Source: Gammaproteobacteria bacterium
GTDB lineage: Bacteria; Pseudomonadota; Gammaproteobacteria; SZUA-152
Length of the DNA stretch: 64,000 nt
Assembly (NCBI GenBank): GCA_032250735.1
Contig: JAVVEP010000002.1
Coordinates: forward strand, 48,003-112,002
Direction: 5' to 3'
Shown piece after piece: positions 52,530 through 61,098 of the stretch (position 1 is its first letter; each line of letters begins with the position of its first letter). Below the pieces are notes generated by a model that worked only from the letters and a program-made list of their open reading frames with translations, made no database searches and was not told the origin of the DNA. A program made the position numbers and the translations under genes.

Positions 52530-52645
52530 AGGCGTTTGGTTAACCAGTCCTTTATCCACAAGATGATTAATACAAGGGGTGCAATGGCAGTTATAGCTAT
52601 TGCCGTTCCAACCAACCAGGTCAGTGCGTTTATCGAGATCGTCAT
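52523..52645 (-). CDS. 40-residue single-helix membrane peptide between symporter and carbamoyltransferase
   Basis: Too short for most gene callers. The minus strand from ATG at 52645 encodes MTISINALTWLVGTAIAITA and then IAPLVLIILWIKDWLTKRLW before TAG: one transmembrane helix and a basic, Trp-rich cytoplasmic end. Its ATG overlaps the symporter stop (ATGA) and its end overlaps the carbamoyltransferase start by 7 bases. The double overlap argues that it is translated. Small partner peptides accompany several SSS symporters, so it may be an accessory subunit. Confidence 0.65.
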   Translation of the reverse strand: MTISINALTWLVGTAIAITAIAPLVLIILWIKDWLTKRLW

Positions 52646-54081
52646 ACTCGTGTCTCCCCGCGGCCAGCGAGCCTGTCCCAGTCAAACTCATGGGGCCGTA
52701 GCCAGGTGGTCAGCAACACGACACTCATGGAGACCGCCGCGGAGATCAGCGCCGCCACATAGAAGCCGATGAGGAAATAGCCGGCCAGGCCGATGACGGT
52801 GCCGGCCACCATCGCCAGCGCCGCGCCGCCCGGATTGACGCGTCGCCAAAACAGCCCGGCGGCGATGGGCCAGATGGTGCTGGCCACGAAGGCACCGGTG
52901 AAATACAGCAGCTCGGCCAGGGTGGTGAGGCGCGGCAGGCATAACAGCCAGGCGGTGATACCCAGCCCCAGCACCACCCAGCGCGCGGCGCGGGCGAGTT
53001 CTGCCTCGCTGGCCCGGGGGCGGAAATGGCCCTTATATATGTCGGTGAGGATCAGGTCAGAGGTGGCGGCCAGCAGCGAATCAAGACTGGAGGCGAGGGC
53101 GGCAAACACCACGATAAACACCAGCACGGCACCACCAGCCCCGAGCAGGTTGGCCGCCACCAGCGGCCCCACCATGTCGGCGGCAGGCACATTGATCCCC
53201 AGTGCCGGTACCGTGAGGGCAATAAATCCGGCCACAATCGGGATCGGCAACCAGAACACCCCGGCGATGAAATAGGCCTTGAAGCCGACGCCGGCACGGA
53301 AGGCAAAGGCCCGGCTCCACCAGACATTGGAATGAAAGATTTCGCCGATCCCAAACAGCAGGTTGTTAAACAGAAACATGATGGCGGCCGGCATCAGCAG
53401 GTTCAGCAGCTCGGGGCGTTCTTCCAGTGCCGCCGCATGCATGCGCTCAAAACCCACTTCGGCGATCGCCAGCCAGGCCAGGATGACGATACCGACCAGG
53501 ATGATCAGGGTCTGTAGAAAATCCGTGCCGATCACCGCGCGCAGCCCACCCAATATTGTGTACAGCACGCACACCGCGAGGATCACGCTCATGCCGATGC
53601 GGTAGTCGATCCCGGTCAGGGCATGTACCAGCACACCGCCCGCCATGCCCATGGAGACCAGCCAGCCGAAGCCATAAAACAGGGAGATGAGCAGAAAGAT
53701 GCGCCACGCCGTCTTGCCATAGCGCAGGCGCACAAAATCGCCGCTGGTATAGCCGCCGGGCATTAGCGCATGGATGCGCCTGGCCAGCGGGGCGAAGAGG
53801 ATCAGGCCCACCGAGCCGAGGGAGTATCCCAACATGCCCCATACGCCCATCTGCAGGGCCAGTTGCGGGGCCGCCATGGTGGTGTTGCTGGTGACCCAGG
53901 TGGCCATGGCGGTGGCGGTGCCCAGGGCCAGACCCACCCGACGCCCTGCCAGCATAAAGCCTTCCAGGCCTTTGGCGCGCCGGCCGAGATAGGCCCCCAG
54001 GGCGATCCACAGCAGCGAGAAGGCGGCGAGGATCATCCAGCCGGTATTGGCGTCCAGCAGGGCGCTGTGCATGTTATTCAT
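52642..54081 (-). CDS. Sodium:solute symporter (SSS family)
   Basis: The 479-residue membrane protein has about 13 hydrophobic segments and SSS-family features: AYLGRRAKGLEGFMLAGRRVGLALGTATAMATWV, GGLRAVIGTDFLQTLIIL and a conserved region around ASSLDSLLAATSDLILTDIYK. SSS carriers take up small solutes such as proline, pantothenate or ureides with sodium. Its ATG overlaps the isochorismatase-type stop (ATGA). In this operon the likely cargo is the carbamoylated or amidated compound handled by the neighbouring enzymes. An upstream in-frame opening to 54264 is antisense-like and not used. Confidence 0.9.
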   Translation of the reverse strand: MNNMHSALLDANTGWMILAAFSLLWIALGAYLGRRAKGLEGFMLAGRRVGLALGTATAMATWVTSNTTMAAPQLALQMGVWGMLGYSLGSVGLILFAPLARRIHALMPGGYTSGDFVRLRYGKTAWRIFLLISLFYGFGWLVSMGMAGGVLVHALTGIDYRIGMSVILAVCVLYTILGGLRAVIGTDFLQTLIILVGIVILAWLAIAEVGFERMHAAALEERPELLNLLMPAAIMFLFNNLLFGIGEIFHSNVWWSRAFAFRAGVGFKAYFIAGVFWLPIPIVAGFIALTVPALGINVPAADMVGPLVAANLLGAGGAVLVFIVVFAALASSLDSLLAATSDLILTDIYKGHFRPRASEAELARAARWVVLGLGITAWLLCLPRLTTLAELLYFTGAFVASTIWPIAAGLFWRRVNPGGAALAMVAGTVIGLAGYFLIGFYVAALISAAVSMSVVLLTTWLRPHEFDWDRLAGRGETRV

Positions 54082-54824
54082 GGCTCGACCACTTCGCGGA
54101 TTTCGGTGATGGCCTCTTGCGTGGTCAGTACGCGGGCGTAGCGGTCCTTCATGGTGGTAATGGTGGCGTGCTGCAATTCCGGGGTGACGGTTGCGCAGGC
54201 ATCGGATATGAGAGTGACGTGAAAGCCGAGATCGCAGGCATCCCGAATGGCGGTGGAGACGCACTCGTTGCTGTAGACGCCGACCACGAACAGGCCGTTG
54301 ATGCCCAGGTTGCGCAGGATGTATTCGATATTGCTGGAGTTAAACACGCCGCTGGCGGTCTTGTTGATGATGATCTCGTCGTCCAGCGGGGCGACCTGTT
54401 CCAGAAATTCGGCCTCCCTGGAGCCCGGCGCGGCATGCAGGCCCAGGCGCTTGTGGCCTGGGCTGCGGTCGCGGCCGTCGTGGGTGAGCGACTGGATGCG
54501 GGTATGGATGACCTCCAGCCCGCGGGCCCGAAAGGCGTCCTGTAGCTGGCGCACATTGGGTAGCACGGTCTGTTCGAGACGATCGAAATAGTAGCGCTGG
54601 GCCGCGAGCGGCACCCCCGAGGCCTCGGCCGTGGCAAACACCCCGAAGCCCGCTGCCGCGTCCAGGTACTGCATATCGATGCACAGCAGGGCGGTCTGAT
54701 GGGTCTCCAGCGAGAGGGTGACGGCCGGGGTGTGGGTGATGGAGCGCCGGTAGGCCTCGCGCAGGGGATCCACATCCAGAAAGTCTTCGGTGGAGGGTGT
54801 GGGGGTCTGGTGTTTGTGGGTCAT
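54078..54824 (-). CDS. Isochorismatase-fold amidohydrolase
   Basis: This 248-residue cysteine hydrolase has the catalytic triad of the family: Asp50 (LLCIDMQ), Lys155 (IIINKTASGVF) and Cys188 (VYSNECVS). Relatives include N-carbamoylsarcosine amidase, ureidoacrylate amidohydrolase RutB and nicotinamidase. It would hydrolyse either a primary amide or a ureido group. It starts 2 bases after the M20 gene and overlaps the symporter by 4. The substrate cannot be read from sequence, but the position suggests an amide made by the asparagine-synthetase-like enzyme. Confidence 0.88.
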   Translation of the reverse strand: MTHKHQTPTPSTEDFLDVDPLREAYRRSITHTPAVTLSLETHQTALLCIDMQYLDAAAGFGVFATAEASGVPLAAQRYYFDRLEQTVLPNVRQLQDAFRARGLEVIHTRIQSLTHDGRDRSPGHKRLGLHAAPGSREAEFLEQVAPLDDEIIINKTASGVFNSSNIEYILRNLGINGLFVVGVYSNECVSTAIRDACDLGFHVTLISDACATVTPELQHATITTMKDRYARVLTTQEAITEIREVVEP

Positions 54825-54826
54825 GG

Positions 54827-56068
54827 TCAGGTGGACAGCCGTTTGAGGGTGTTTAACAGGACATTGGCGCCGGCCTCGATGTCCGCCCACGCCGTCCACT
54901 CTGCGGGGGAGTGGCTGCGGCCTTCCTTGCTGGGGACGAAAATCATGCCGGCGGGTGCGATGCGGGCGATGATCTGGGCATCATGGGCCGCGCCACTGCT
55001 CAGGTGGGTCGCGGACAGGGCCAGGGCGGTTACCGCCTCATCGATGGCGTCCAGCACGCTGGTGGCGCACGGCACGGGGGCGATCTCACTCAGTACTGTA
55101 AAGGCGAACATCAGATTGCGGCGGCGGGCGATCGCGGACAGGCTTCTGCGCAGGGCGGCGGCCATGGTCTCGAGGGTGGTGGCGTCGGTATCGCGGACAT
55201 CCAGTGAAAACACCGCCTCGCCCGGCACCATATTGGCCGCACCGGGCTTGAGCGCCACTCGGCCGATGGTCGCGGTGCTTTGCGGGCTGCCGTATTCCGC
55301 CAGTACGCGATCCAGCTGGCCAGCGAATTCGGCGAGGCCCTGAAAGGCATCGGCGCGCATATGCATGGGGGTGGTGCCGGCATGGTTGGCGGCGCCGCTC
55401 AGGGTGATTTCCCATTTGAACAGGCCGGTAATGGCGTCAACGATGCCGATGCTGCAACGCTTGCGGTCCAGCACCGGCCCCTGTTCGATGTGTAATTCGA
55501 CATAGGCATGGATGCTGCCGGGGGCACGCTGGGCGTGCAGCGCCTGGCGGGCATCCAGTCCGCGGGCCGCCAGCGCGGCGCTCAGGCTGACGCCGTCGAG
55601 GTCGCAGGCCTGGTGTAGATACTCGGGTGTCACCAGCCCCGCCACGGCCTGGGAGCCAAACATGCCGCCGAAGCGGCCTTCTTCATCACTGAAGGAGACG
55701 GCCTCCAGCGGGCGCTTCAGCGTGAGCCCGGATTCCTGCAATACGCGCAAGGCCTCCAGCGCACAGATGACCCCCAGGGCGCCATCCAGATGGCCCGCAC
55801 CCGGTACGGTATCCGCGTGCGAGCCTGCCATCACGCTGGCGGTCTGGTCATTCCAGTTCAGGCGCGCATAAAGATTGGCGGCGCCGTCCTGATAACACTC
55901 CAGACCGCTATCGATAATCCGCTGGCGTAACCAGTCACGGCCGGCCATGTCGCCATCACTGAAGGCCATGCGGTAGATACCCTGGTCTTCATACCGACCA
56001 ATCCGGGCGAGGGCGTCGATGTCCTCGCGCAGACGTTCGGCGTTGACCCGCAGCTCGGGGGTACTCAT
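54827..56068 (-). CDS. M20-family N-carbamoyl amino acid hydrolase (HyuC/AllC/beta-ureidopropionase type)
   Basis: A 413-residue dinuclear metallo-amidohydrolase. Metal ligands are visible: His84 and Asp95 in GSHADTVPGAGHLDG, Glu130 in SDEEGRFGGMFGS, His193 in ELHIEQGPVL and a final His in GRSHSPAEW near residue 385. The family (N-carbamoyl-L-amino acid hydrolase, allantoate amidohydrolase, beta-ureidopropionase) removes a carbamoyl group as CO2 plus ammonia. The ATG overlaps the stop of the upstream membrane-protein gene. In this operon it would undo what the carbamoyltransferase makes. Confidence 0.9.
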   Translation of the reverse strand: MSTPELRVNAERLREDIDALARIGRYEDQGIYRMAFSDGDMAGRDWLRQRIIDSGLECYQDGAANLYARLNWNDQTASVMAGSHADTVPGAGHLDGALGVICALEALRVLQESGLTLKRPLEAVSFSDEEGRFGGMFGSQAVAGLVTPEYLHQACDLDGVSLSAALAARGLDARQALHAQRAPGSIHAYVELHIEQGPVLDRKRCSIGIVDAITGLFKWEITLSGAANHAGTTPMHMRADAFQGLAEFAGQLDRVLAEYGSPQSTATIGRVALKPGAANMVPGEAVFSLDVRDTDATTLETMAAALRRSLSAIARRRNLMFAFTVLSEIAPVPCATSVLDAIDEAVTALALSATHLSSGAAHDAQIIARIAPAGMIFVPSKEGRSHSPAEWTAWADIEAGANVLLNTLKRLST

Positions 56069-56583
56069 TTTGCTGCCTCCGGGCCGCGCACAATCAGCAC
56101 CACGGTGGCCACAAACACCACGATACCCAGCGACAGAAACAGCAGGGCGCGGGACAGGCTATGATGGGTGACTCGCACGCTAACGGTGTCACTCCAGGGG
56201 CTGGCCTGCGGCGCCACACTGCGCAGGCGATAATGCCGGGCGCCGTCCGGTTTGCCGGAGAAGACCGTGGCGCTATCGGGGCCGCGGTAGGCGGTCACCG
56301 CATCGCGAAAATCCGCCTGGGTGGCCTCCTGTAGTTCCCAAACAGGTGTCCAAATAGATTCCTTTAGGGGTGCTGTTACCGATTCCACTTCACTGCTCGC
56401 CGTCTCCCAGCTGAGGCGGTAGTATCCTGCCGTGACGACATCACCCGAAGTGGATAGTCGTGGCGCGGGCAGTTGAGATCCGGCGGCCGCGGTGCTGAAC
56501 AGGCACGCCAGCAACAACACGGCCAGCCCGATCCGTTGCGGGCGGCTTTTGGTCGTGAGGTGTCTACGGGACAGGGCGGTCAT
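56065..56583 (-). CDS. Membrane-anchored protein with signal peptide and FnIII-like domain
   Basis: I do not recognise a named family. The 172-residue protein has a signal peptide (LAVLLLACLFSTAAAGS), an extracytoplasmic beta-rich domain of about 90 residues in fibronectin III style (GYYRLSWETA...HYRLRSVAPQASPWSDTVSVRV) and a C-terminal membrane helix (ALLFLSLGIVVFVATVVLIV). It would be anchored in the inner membrane facing the periplasm. Its ATG and stop overlap both neighbours by 4 bases, so it is part of the operon, possibly as a partner of the symporter or an osmosensing component. Confidence 0.7.
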   Translation of the reverse strand: MTALSRRHLTTKSRPQRIGLAVLLLACLFSTAAAGSQLPAPRLSTSGDVVTAGYYRLSWETASSEVESVTAPLKESIWTPVWELQEATQADFRDAVTAYRGPDSATVFSGKPDGARHYRLRSVAPQASPWSDTVSVRVTHHSLSRALLFLSLGIVVFVATVVLIVRGPEAAK

Positions 56584-56768
56584 GATAAAAAGGGATCGGA
56601 GAGTTGTTCAAGGAGCGGCGCCTCTAGCCACCAGGCGGCGAGGGCGACCAGCACGCCGAGAATCAATACGCTGATGGCGAGACGAATGAGGGGGTGGCGA
56701 CGGCGTCGGTGAAACAAGGCTTTGTGCTTCCAGCGTTTCTCGTTTATACGGAGATTGGGTCTGAGCAT
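56580..56768 (-). CDS. Small membrane protein, first gene of the carbamoyl-solute operon
   Basis: From ATG at 56768 the product is 62 residues: a very basic N-terminus (MLRPNLRINEKRWKHKALFHRRRRHP), then one membrane helix (LAISVLILGVLVALAAWWL) and a short periplasmic tail. The basic part would face the cytoplasm. It overlaps the next gene by ATGA. No family is recognised. A frame reaching 56789 adds seven residues and is less likely. Confidence 0.6.
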   Translation of the reverse strand: MLRPNLRINEKRWKHKALFHRRRRHPLIRLAISVLILGVLVALAAWWLEAPLLEQLSDPFLS

Positions 56769-56892
56769 GGTTTCGGGCGACATGGGCAACGGAAAACAGT
56801 GAGACGAACGATCCGAATAATAATTTGATCCCTAAATAGTTTGTGGTGGCGCATCTGTCCAAAAGGTGTCCCAAAAGGGCTTGAGGCGAATG

Positions 56893-56927
56893 ATTATAAG
56901 ATATAATGGCCGATTATTAAAGTCGGC
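56893..56927. promoter_or_regulatory. Divergent promoter region with inverted repeat between operon and marR
   Basis: TATAAT occurs on both strands within 15 bases: plus strand at 56902-56907 and minus strand at 56893-56898. Next to them GCCGA-n9-TCGGC (56909-56927) forms an inverted repeat of the size bound by MarR dimers. The layout suggests one operator controlling both directions. -35 boxes are weak (TTGAGG plus strand, TTTAAT minus strand). Confidence 0.55.
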
Positions 56928-56997
56928 ACGATAGTGGCAGAGGATAGTACCGAGGAATATATGCTTACGACACAAACAATTTGCGGAGCAATAAACC

Positions 56998-57528
56998 ATG
57001 GGCGGACATGAGGATATCGGCGATAAGGTGATTATCGCTCTGCGACGCGTGATTCGCGCCGTGGATCTGCATTCCCGCACCCTGGTGCAAAGTCACGGCC
57101 TGACCGGGCCGCAGGCGCTGATTCTGAAGGCCTTGAGACAGGGCAGCCTGCCCGCCGGTGAGCTGGCGACCCGGGTCAGCCTCAGTCAGGGTACGGTGAC
57201 CGATATCCTCATTCGGCTTGAACAGCGCGGCCTGCTCAAGCGCATACGGGATACCACGGACAAACGCCGGGTGCTGGTGGAGGCCACGGCCGCCGGCATG
57301 ACCCTGCTCAGGCAGTCGCCACCACTGTTGCAGGAGCGCTTTGTGGAGCGCTTCACTAATCTGCACGAATGGGAGCAGACGCAACTGCTGGCCTCGCTGC
57401 AACGGATTGCCGCGATGATGGATGCGGAGGATATCGACGCTGCACCGGTGCTCTCCAGTGGCTCGATGCGGGCCACGGCCAGGGCCGTCGAGGAGGTGTT
57501 GGGGCCGGAAGATCTCGGCGGTGAATAA
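56998..57528 (+). CDS. MarR-family transcriptional regulator
   Basis: A 176-residue winged-helix protein with HGLTGPQALILKALRQGSLPAGELATRVSLSQGTVTDILIRLEQRGLLKRIRDTTDKRRVLVEAT, the MarR DNA-binding domain, and helical ends for dimerisation. Length fits the family. It is divergent from the carbamoyl-solute operon and 81 bases before amylosucrase. MarR-type EctR proteins control ectoine operons in halophiles, so control of osmolyte genes here is a reasonable inference, not shown. Confidence 0.85.
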   Translation: MGGHEDIGDKVIIALRRVIRAVDLHSRTLVQSHGLTGPQALILKALRQGSLPAGELATRVSLSQGTVTDILIRLEQRGLLKRIRDTTDKRRVLVEATAAGMTLLRQSPPLLQERFVERFTNLHEWEQTQLLASLQRIAAMMDAEDIDAAPVLSSGSMRATARAVEEVLGPEDLGGE

Positions 57529-57566
57529 CGCAACGCCGGGCCACTAACCATAAGCAGGACTTCAGT

Positions 57567-57584
57567 CTGAATCGCCGGATTCAG
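57567..57584 (+). promoter_or_regulatory. Perfect hairpin in the marR-amylosucrase gap
   Basis: CTGAATC-gccg-GATTCAG, a 7-bp stem with a 4-base loop and no T tract, 25 bases before the amylosucrase start. It might be an operator half-pair or a leader hairpin that limits translation. Confidence 0.4.
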
Positions 57585-57609
57585 GTGTAACGATGACACA
57601 AGGCATTCT

Positions 57610-59568
57610 ATGTACGAACAGGTATCCCACTCATTACTCAATGACATCCTTAATGATCTAAAGGCAGAGATCAGCAAAAAGGATCTGCGGCATTTCTATA
57701 CCCGCCTGGGCGCGAATTTCTATGCCATCCATTCACTGTTTGAACGGCTCTATGGGCACCGGGACGATTTCAGACAGCAGTCCCTGCGGCTGGTCGAGAC
57801 CATGGCGCGGCAGTATATCCAGCGTCCCGATGCGCTGAAGCAGCTGGATATCGAGCGCGAAAAAGATCACAACTGGTTTCTTAGCCAGAAGTGGGTGGGC
57901 ATGGCGCTCTATAGCCAGGGCTTTGCGGGAGACCTCAAGGGGGTGCATGAGCATCTGGGTTATTTCCAGGATCTGGGTGTCAACCTGGTGCACATCATGC
58001 CCATCTTGCAGTGTCCCGAAGGACACAGTGATGGCGGCTATGCCGTGAGTAACTACCGTGAAGTCGATCCGCGCGCGGGCAGCGTGGAGGAGCTGACGGA
58101 ACTGGCCAAGGCGATGCGCGAGCGGGATATCCTGCTGGTGCTGGACGTGGTGGTAAACCATACATCGAATGAACATGACTGGGCGGTGCGCGCCCGTGGC
58201 GGGGATCCGCAGTATCAGGACTATTATTACACCTTCGCAACGCGCAACGTCCCCGACATGTTTGAACAGAGCATGCCGGAGATCTTTCCCGAGACATCGC
58301 CCGGCAATTTCACCTGGGATGAAGAGATGCAGCGCTGGGTGATGACGGTGTTCAACGATTTCCAGTGGGACCTCAACTACAGCAATCCGGCGGTGTTCAT
58401 CGAGATGCTGGATATCCTGTTGTTCTGGGCGAACAAGGGCGCGGATATTCTGCGCCTGGATGCGGTGGCCTTTTTGTGGAAGAAGATTGGCAGCACCTGC
58501 CAGAACGAACGCGAGGCGCATTTGATCCTGCAATTGCTCAAAGACTGTTGCCAGGTATCGGCGCCCGGCGTGCTGTTTATTGCCGAAGCGATTGTCGCGC
58601 CCGTGGAAATCACCAAGTACTTTGGTGAAGATGCGATTATCGCCAAGGAGTGTGAGATTGCCTATAACGCCACCTTTATGGCCCTGTTGTGGGACGCGGT
58701 CGCCACCAAAAATAGCAAATTGCTGAACCAGGGCATCAAGAGCCTGCCGGTGAAACTGGAACGTGCGACCTGGCTGAACTATGTGCGTTGCCACGATGAC
58801 ATCGGGCTGGGATTTGATGACGGTGATATTCGGCTGGCGGGTTATGACGCCCACAGCCATCGGAAATTCCTGATTGATTACTATACGGGAAGGTTCGATG
58901 ACTCCCACGCCCGTGGACTGCCGTTCGGCAGTAACGTGAAAACAGGCGATGCGCGTATTTCCGGTTCGCTCGCCTCGCTGGCAGGGCTGGAGTACGGACT
59001 GGAGCAGAATGACCCGGTTGCCATCGACGAGGCGATAAAAAACATCCTGCTGTTGCATAGCCTGATTATGTCGTTTGGCGGTATCGCGCTGCTTTATTAT
59101 GGCGACGAGATGGGCGCCCTGAATGACTATTCGTATCAGGATGATGCAGGCAGGTCGGTCGATTCGCGCTGGCTGCACCGTCCGACCATGGACTGGAAAA
59201 AGGCAGAGAATCGCAATGTCCCCGGTACGGTGGAATACCGGATTTTCCGCGCCCTCAAGAAAATGATCGCGGTGCGCAAGGAGATAGATGCGTTTGCCGA
59301 TTTTAATAATCGGGAACTTATTGATGTACAAAATCCGCATCTGTTTGTGTTCGGGCGCACCAACGTCACCAAACAGACTGACCAGGTACTGGTTGTGGCG
59401 AATTTTGATGACCGTCCCCAGTCGCTGAACATCAATGATGTGGCGGGCTGGACCAACCAGCAGCTGGGCCGGATGGTGGATCTGTATTCCGGACAGTCGC
59501 CGGATATTTTTAAAGACGCCCTGGTCATACCCGGATACCATTTTTACTGGTTACGAGAGAAGATGTAA
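57610..59568 (+). CDS. ams: Amylosucrase (GH13 glucosyltransferase)
   Basis: The 652-residue enzyme uses sucrose to build alpha-1,4-glucan and releases fructose. The catalytic nucleophile is Asp284 (DILRLDAVAF), the acid/base Glu326 (LFIAEAIV) and the third Asp396 (RCHDDIG), very close to positions 286, 328 and 393 of Neisseria amylosucrase. The N-terminal helical domain unique to amylosucrase (about 1-90) is present and no signal peptide is seen, so it is cytoplasmic. It sits with sucrose synthesis genes, as in methanotrophs and other halotolerant bacteria that use it to consume excess sucrose. Confidence 0.93.
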   Translation: MYEQVSHSLLNDILNDLKAEISKKDLRHFYTRLGANFYAIHSLFERLYGHRDDFRQQSLRLVETMARQYIQRPDALKQLDIEREKDHNWFLSQKWVGMALYSQGFAGDLKGVHEHLGYFQDLGVNLVHIMPILQCPEGHSDGGYAVSNYREVDPRAGSVEELTELAKAMRERDILLVLDVVVNHTSNEHDWAVRARGGDPQYQDYYYTFATRNVPDMFEQSMPEIFPETSPGNFTWDEEMQRWVMTVFNDFQWDLNYSNPAVFIEMLDILLFWANKGADILRLDAVAFLWKKIGSTCQNEREAHLILQLLKDCCQVSAPGVLFIAEAIVAPVEITKYFGEDAIIAKECEIAYNATFMALLWDAVATKNSKLLNQGIKSLPVKLERATWLNYVRCHDDIGLGFDDGDIRLAGYDAHSHRKFLIDYYTGRFDDSHARGLPFGSNVKTGDARISGSLASLAGLEYGLEQNDPVAIDEAIKNILLLHSLIMSFGGIALLYYGDEMGALNDYSYQDDAGRSVDSRWLHRPTMDWKKAENRNVPGTVEYRIFRALKKMIAVRKEIDAFADFNNRELIDVQNPHLFVFGRTNVTKQTDQVLVVANFDDRPQSLNINDVAGWTNQQLGRMVDLYSGQSPDIFKDALVIPGYHFYWLREKM

Positions 59569-59673
59569 TGCCGTTGCATTCATGTCCGCGTTTATCGCCA
59601 TACTTTGAGTTAGGTCATTTATCCGATAAATCCATCACGCCGTTTTATCTACGCTTGCCAGCCCGAGGCCACG

Positions 59674-61041
59674 ATGCCTGACCATAACGATAAATCGCAA
59701 TACGATTTCCGGGAACTGCTGCACAAGGCGCTGGAAGAGCAATCTCTGCAAACCGTAGTTGACCTGCTCAAGGGCCTGCACCCGGCGGAAATTGCCGATG
59801 CACTAGAGGCCTTGCCCCGCGAGCTGAGACCGGCGCTGTGGGCGCAGGTGGATATTCTCTTCAAGGGTGAGGTGTTGCTGGAGACCCATGCGGAGGTGCG
59901 GCGGCAGCTCATTGAGGCCACCGATGAGGACGAATTGCTCACCGCGCTGGCCACCCTGGAGATGGATGAGCTGGCCGACCTTGACGCCGAACTGCCCATG
60001 TCGGTGGTCGATGCCATGGTGCAGACCATGGACGTACAGCGGCGCAGGCGTTATGAGGCGGTGCGCTCCTATCCCGACAACACGGCCGGTGGGCTGATGG
60101 ATGTCGACGCCGCAGCGGTGCGGGGTGACGTGAGCCTGAAGGCGGTGCAGCGTTATCTGCGACAGTTGCGCAGCCGCGAGGGTAAGCTGCCTGAACATCT
60201 TGATAGCCTGGTGGTGGTCGATCGCAACAATACCTATCTCGGCATGCTGCAGTTAAGTGATGTTGTCTCGCTGAATTCCGGGACCATTGTCAGTGAGGTG
60301 ATGACGGCGCGGGTACCGGCGATTCCGGTGTTGGCATCCGCGAGCAAGGTGGCCCGCCTGTTCCAGGATCAGGATCTGCTTTCCGCTCCCGTGGTCAATG
60401 AGGCCAACCAACTTTTGGGACGCATCACTATCGACGACGTGGTCGACGTGATGCGCGGTGATGCGGAGCGTGAGGTGATGAGCCGTGCGGGCCTGACCTC
60501 AGCCACCGATATGTTCGCGCCCATTATGTCGAGCGCCACACGACGTGCGGTGTGGCTCGGCGTTAACCTCATCAATGCCTTTATTGCCGCCTGGGTCATC
60601 GGCCTGTTCGAGGGCTCGATTGAACAGGTGGTCGCCCTTGCCATACTCATGCCGGTGGTCGCCAGCATGGGCGGTGTGGCGGGCAATCAGACCCTGACCC
60701 TGGTGACGCGCGGGATTGCGCTTGAGCAGGTTGGGCGCAGCAATGCGCGCCGCCTGCTGCTGAGGGAGCTGTCCCTGAGTTTGCTGAATGGCGCCTTCTG
60801 GTCGGTAGTGGTGGCCGTGGTTGCGGTGCTCTGGTTTGGCAGTGTGCAGCTGGGGATCGTGTTCGGTGCCGCCCTGATCATCAACCTGATTACCGGGGCG
60901 GTCGTCGGTACGCTGGCGCCGCTGGCCCTGTTGCGGGTGGGTATTGATCCGGCCCTTGCAGGTGGCGTGGTACTGATTGCGGCGACCGATGTGATCGGCT
61001 TCCTGTCATTTCTGGGACTGGCCACTATTTTCCTGTTGTAG
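59674..61041 (+). CDS. mgtE: Magnesium transporter MgtE
   Basis: A 455-residue protein with the MgtE N-terminal superhelical domain (LKGLHPAEIADALEALP), two CBS domains (about 130-255, with AARVPAIPVLASASKVARLFQDQDLLSAPVV-type segments) and five C-terminal membrane helices including VVASMGGVAGNQTLTLVTRGIAL, the family ion-pore motif. It imports Mg2+ under control of its own CBS/N domains. It follows amylosucrase by 105 bases and is convergent to the glutamate kinase gene. Confidence 0.93.
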   Translation: MPDHNDKSQYDFRELLHKALEEQSLQTVVDLLKGLHPAEIADALEALPRELRPALWAQVDILFKGEVLLETHAEVRRQLIEATDEDELLTALATLEMDELADLDAELPMSVVDAMVQTMDVQRRRRYEAVRSYPDNTAGGLMDVDAAAVRGDVSLKAVQRYLRQLRSREGKLPEHLDSLVVVDRNNTYLGMLQLSDVVSLNSGTIVSEVMTARVPAIPVLASASKVARLFQDQDLLSAPVVNEANQLLGRITIDDVVDVMRGDAEREVMSRAGLTSATDMFAPIMSSATRRAVWLGVNLINAFIAAWVIGLFEGSIEQVVALAILMPVVASMGGVAGNQTLTLVTRGIALEQVGRSNARRLLLRELSLSLLNGAFWSVVVAVVAVLWFGSVQLGIVFGAALIINLITGAVVGTLAPLALLRVGIDPALAGGVVLIAATDVIGFLSFLGLATIFLL

Positions 61042-61098
61042 CGGGTTGCAGGCGTTTTCTTCAGACGTCACCGATACCGGATGGACTCTGCCGCGTGC

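Noticed and set aside
57733-59541. A 602-codon open frame on the minus strand opposite amylosucrase
   Set aside because: The plus-strand frame has all amylosucrase catalytic residues; the antisense frame has no family features and arises from GC-rich codon bias.
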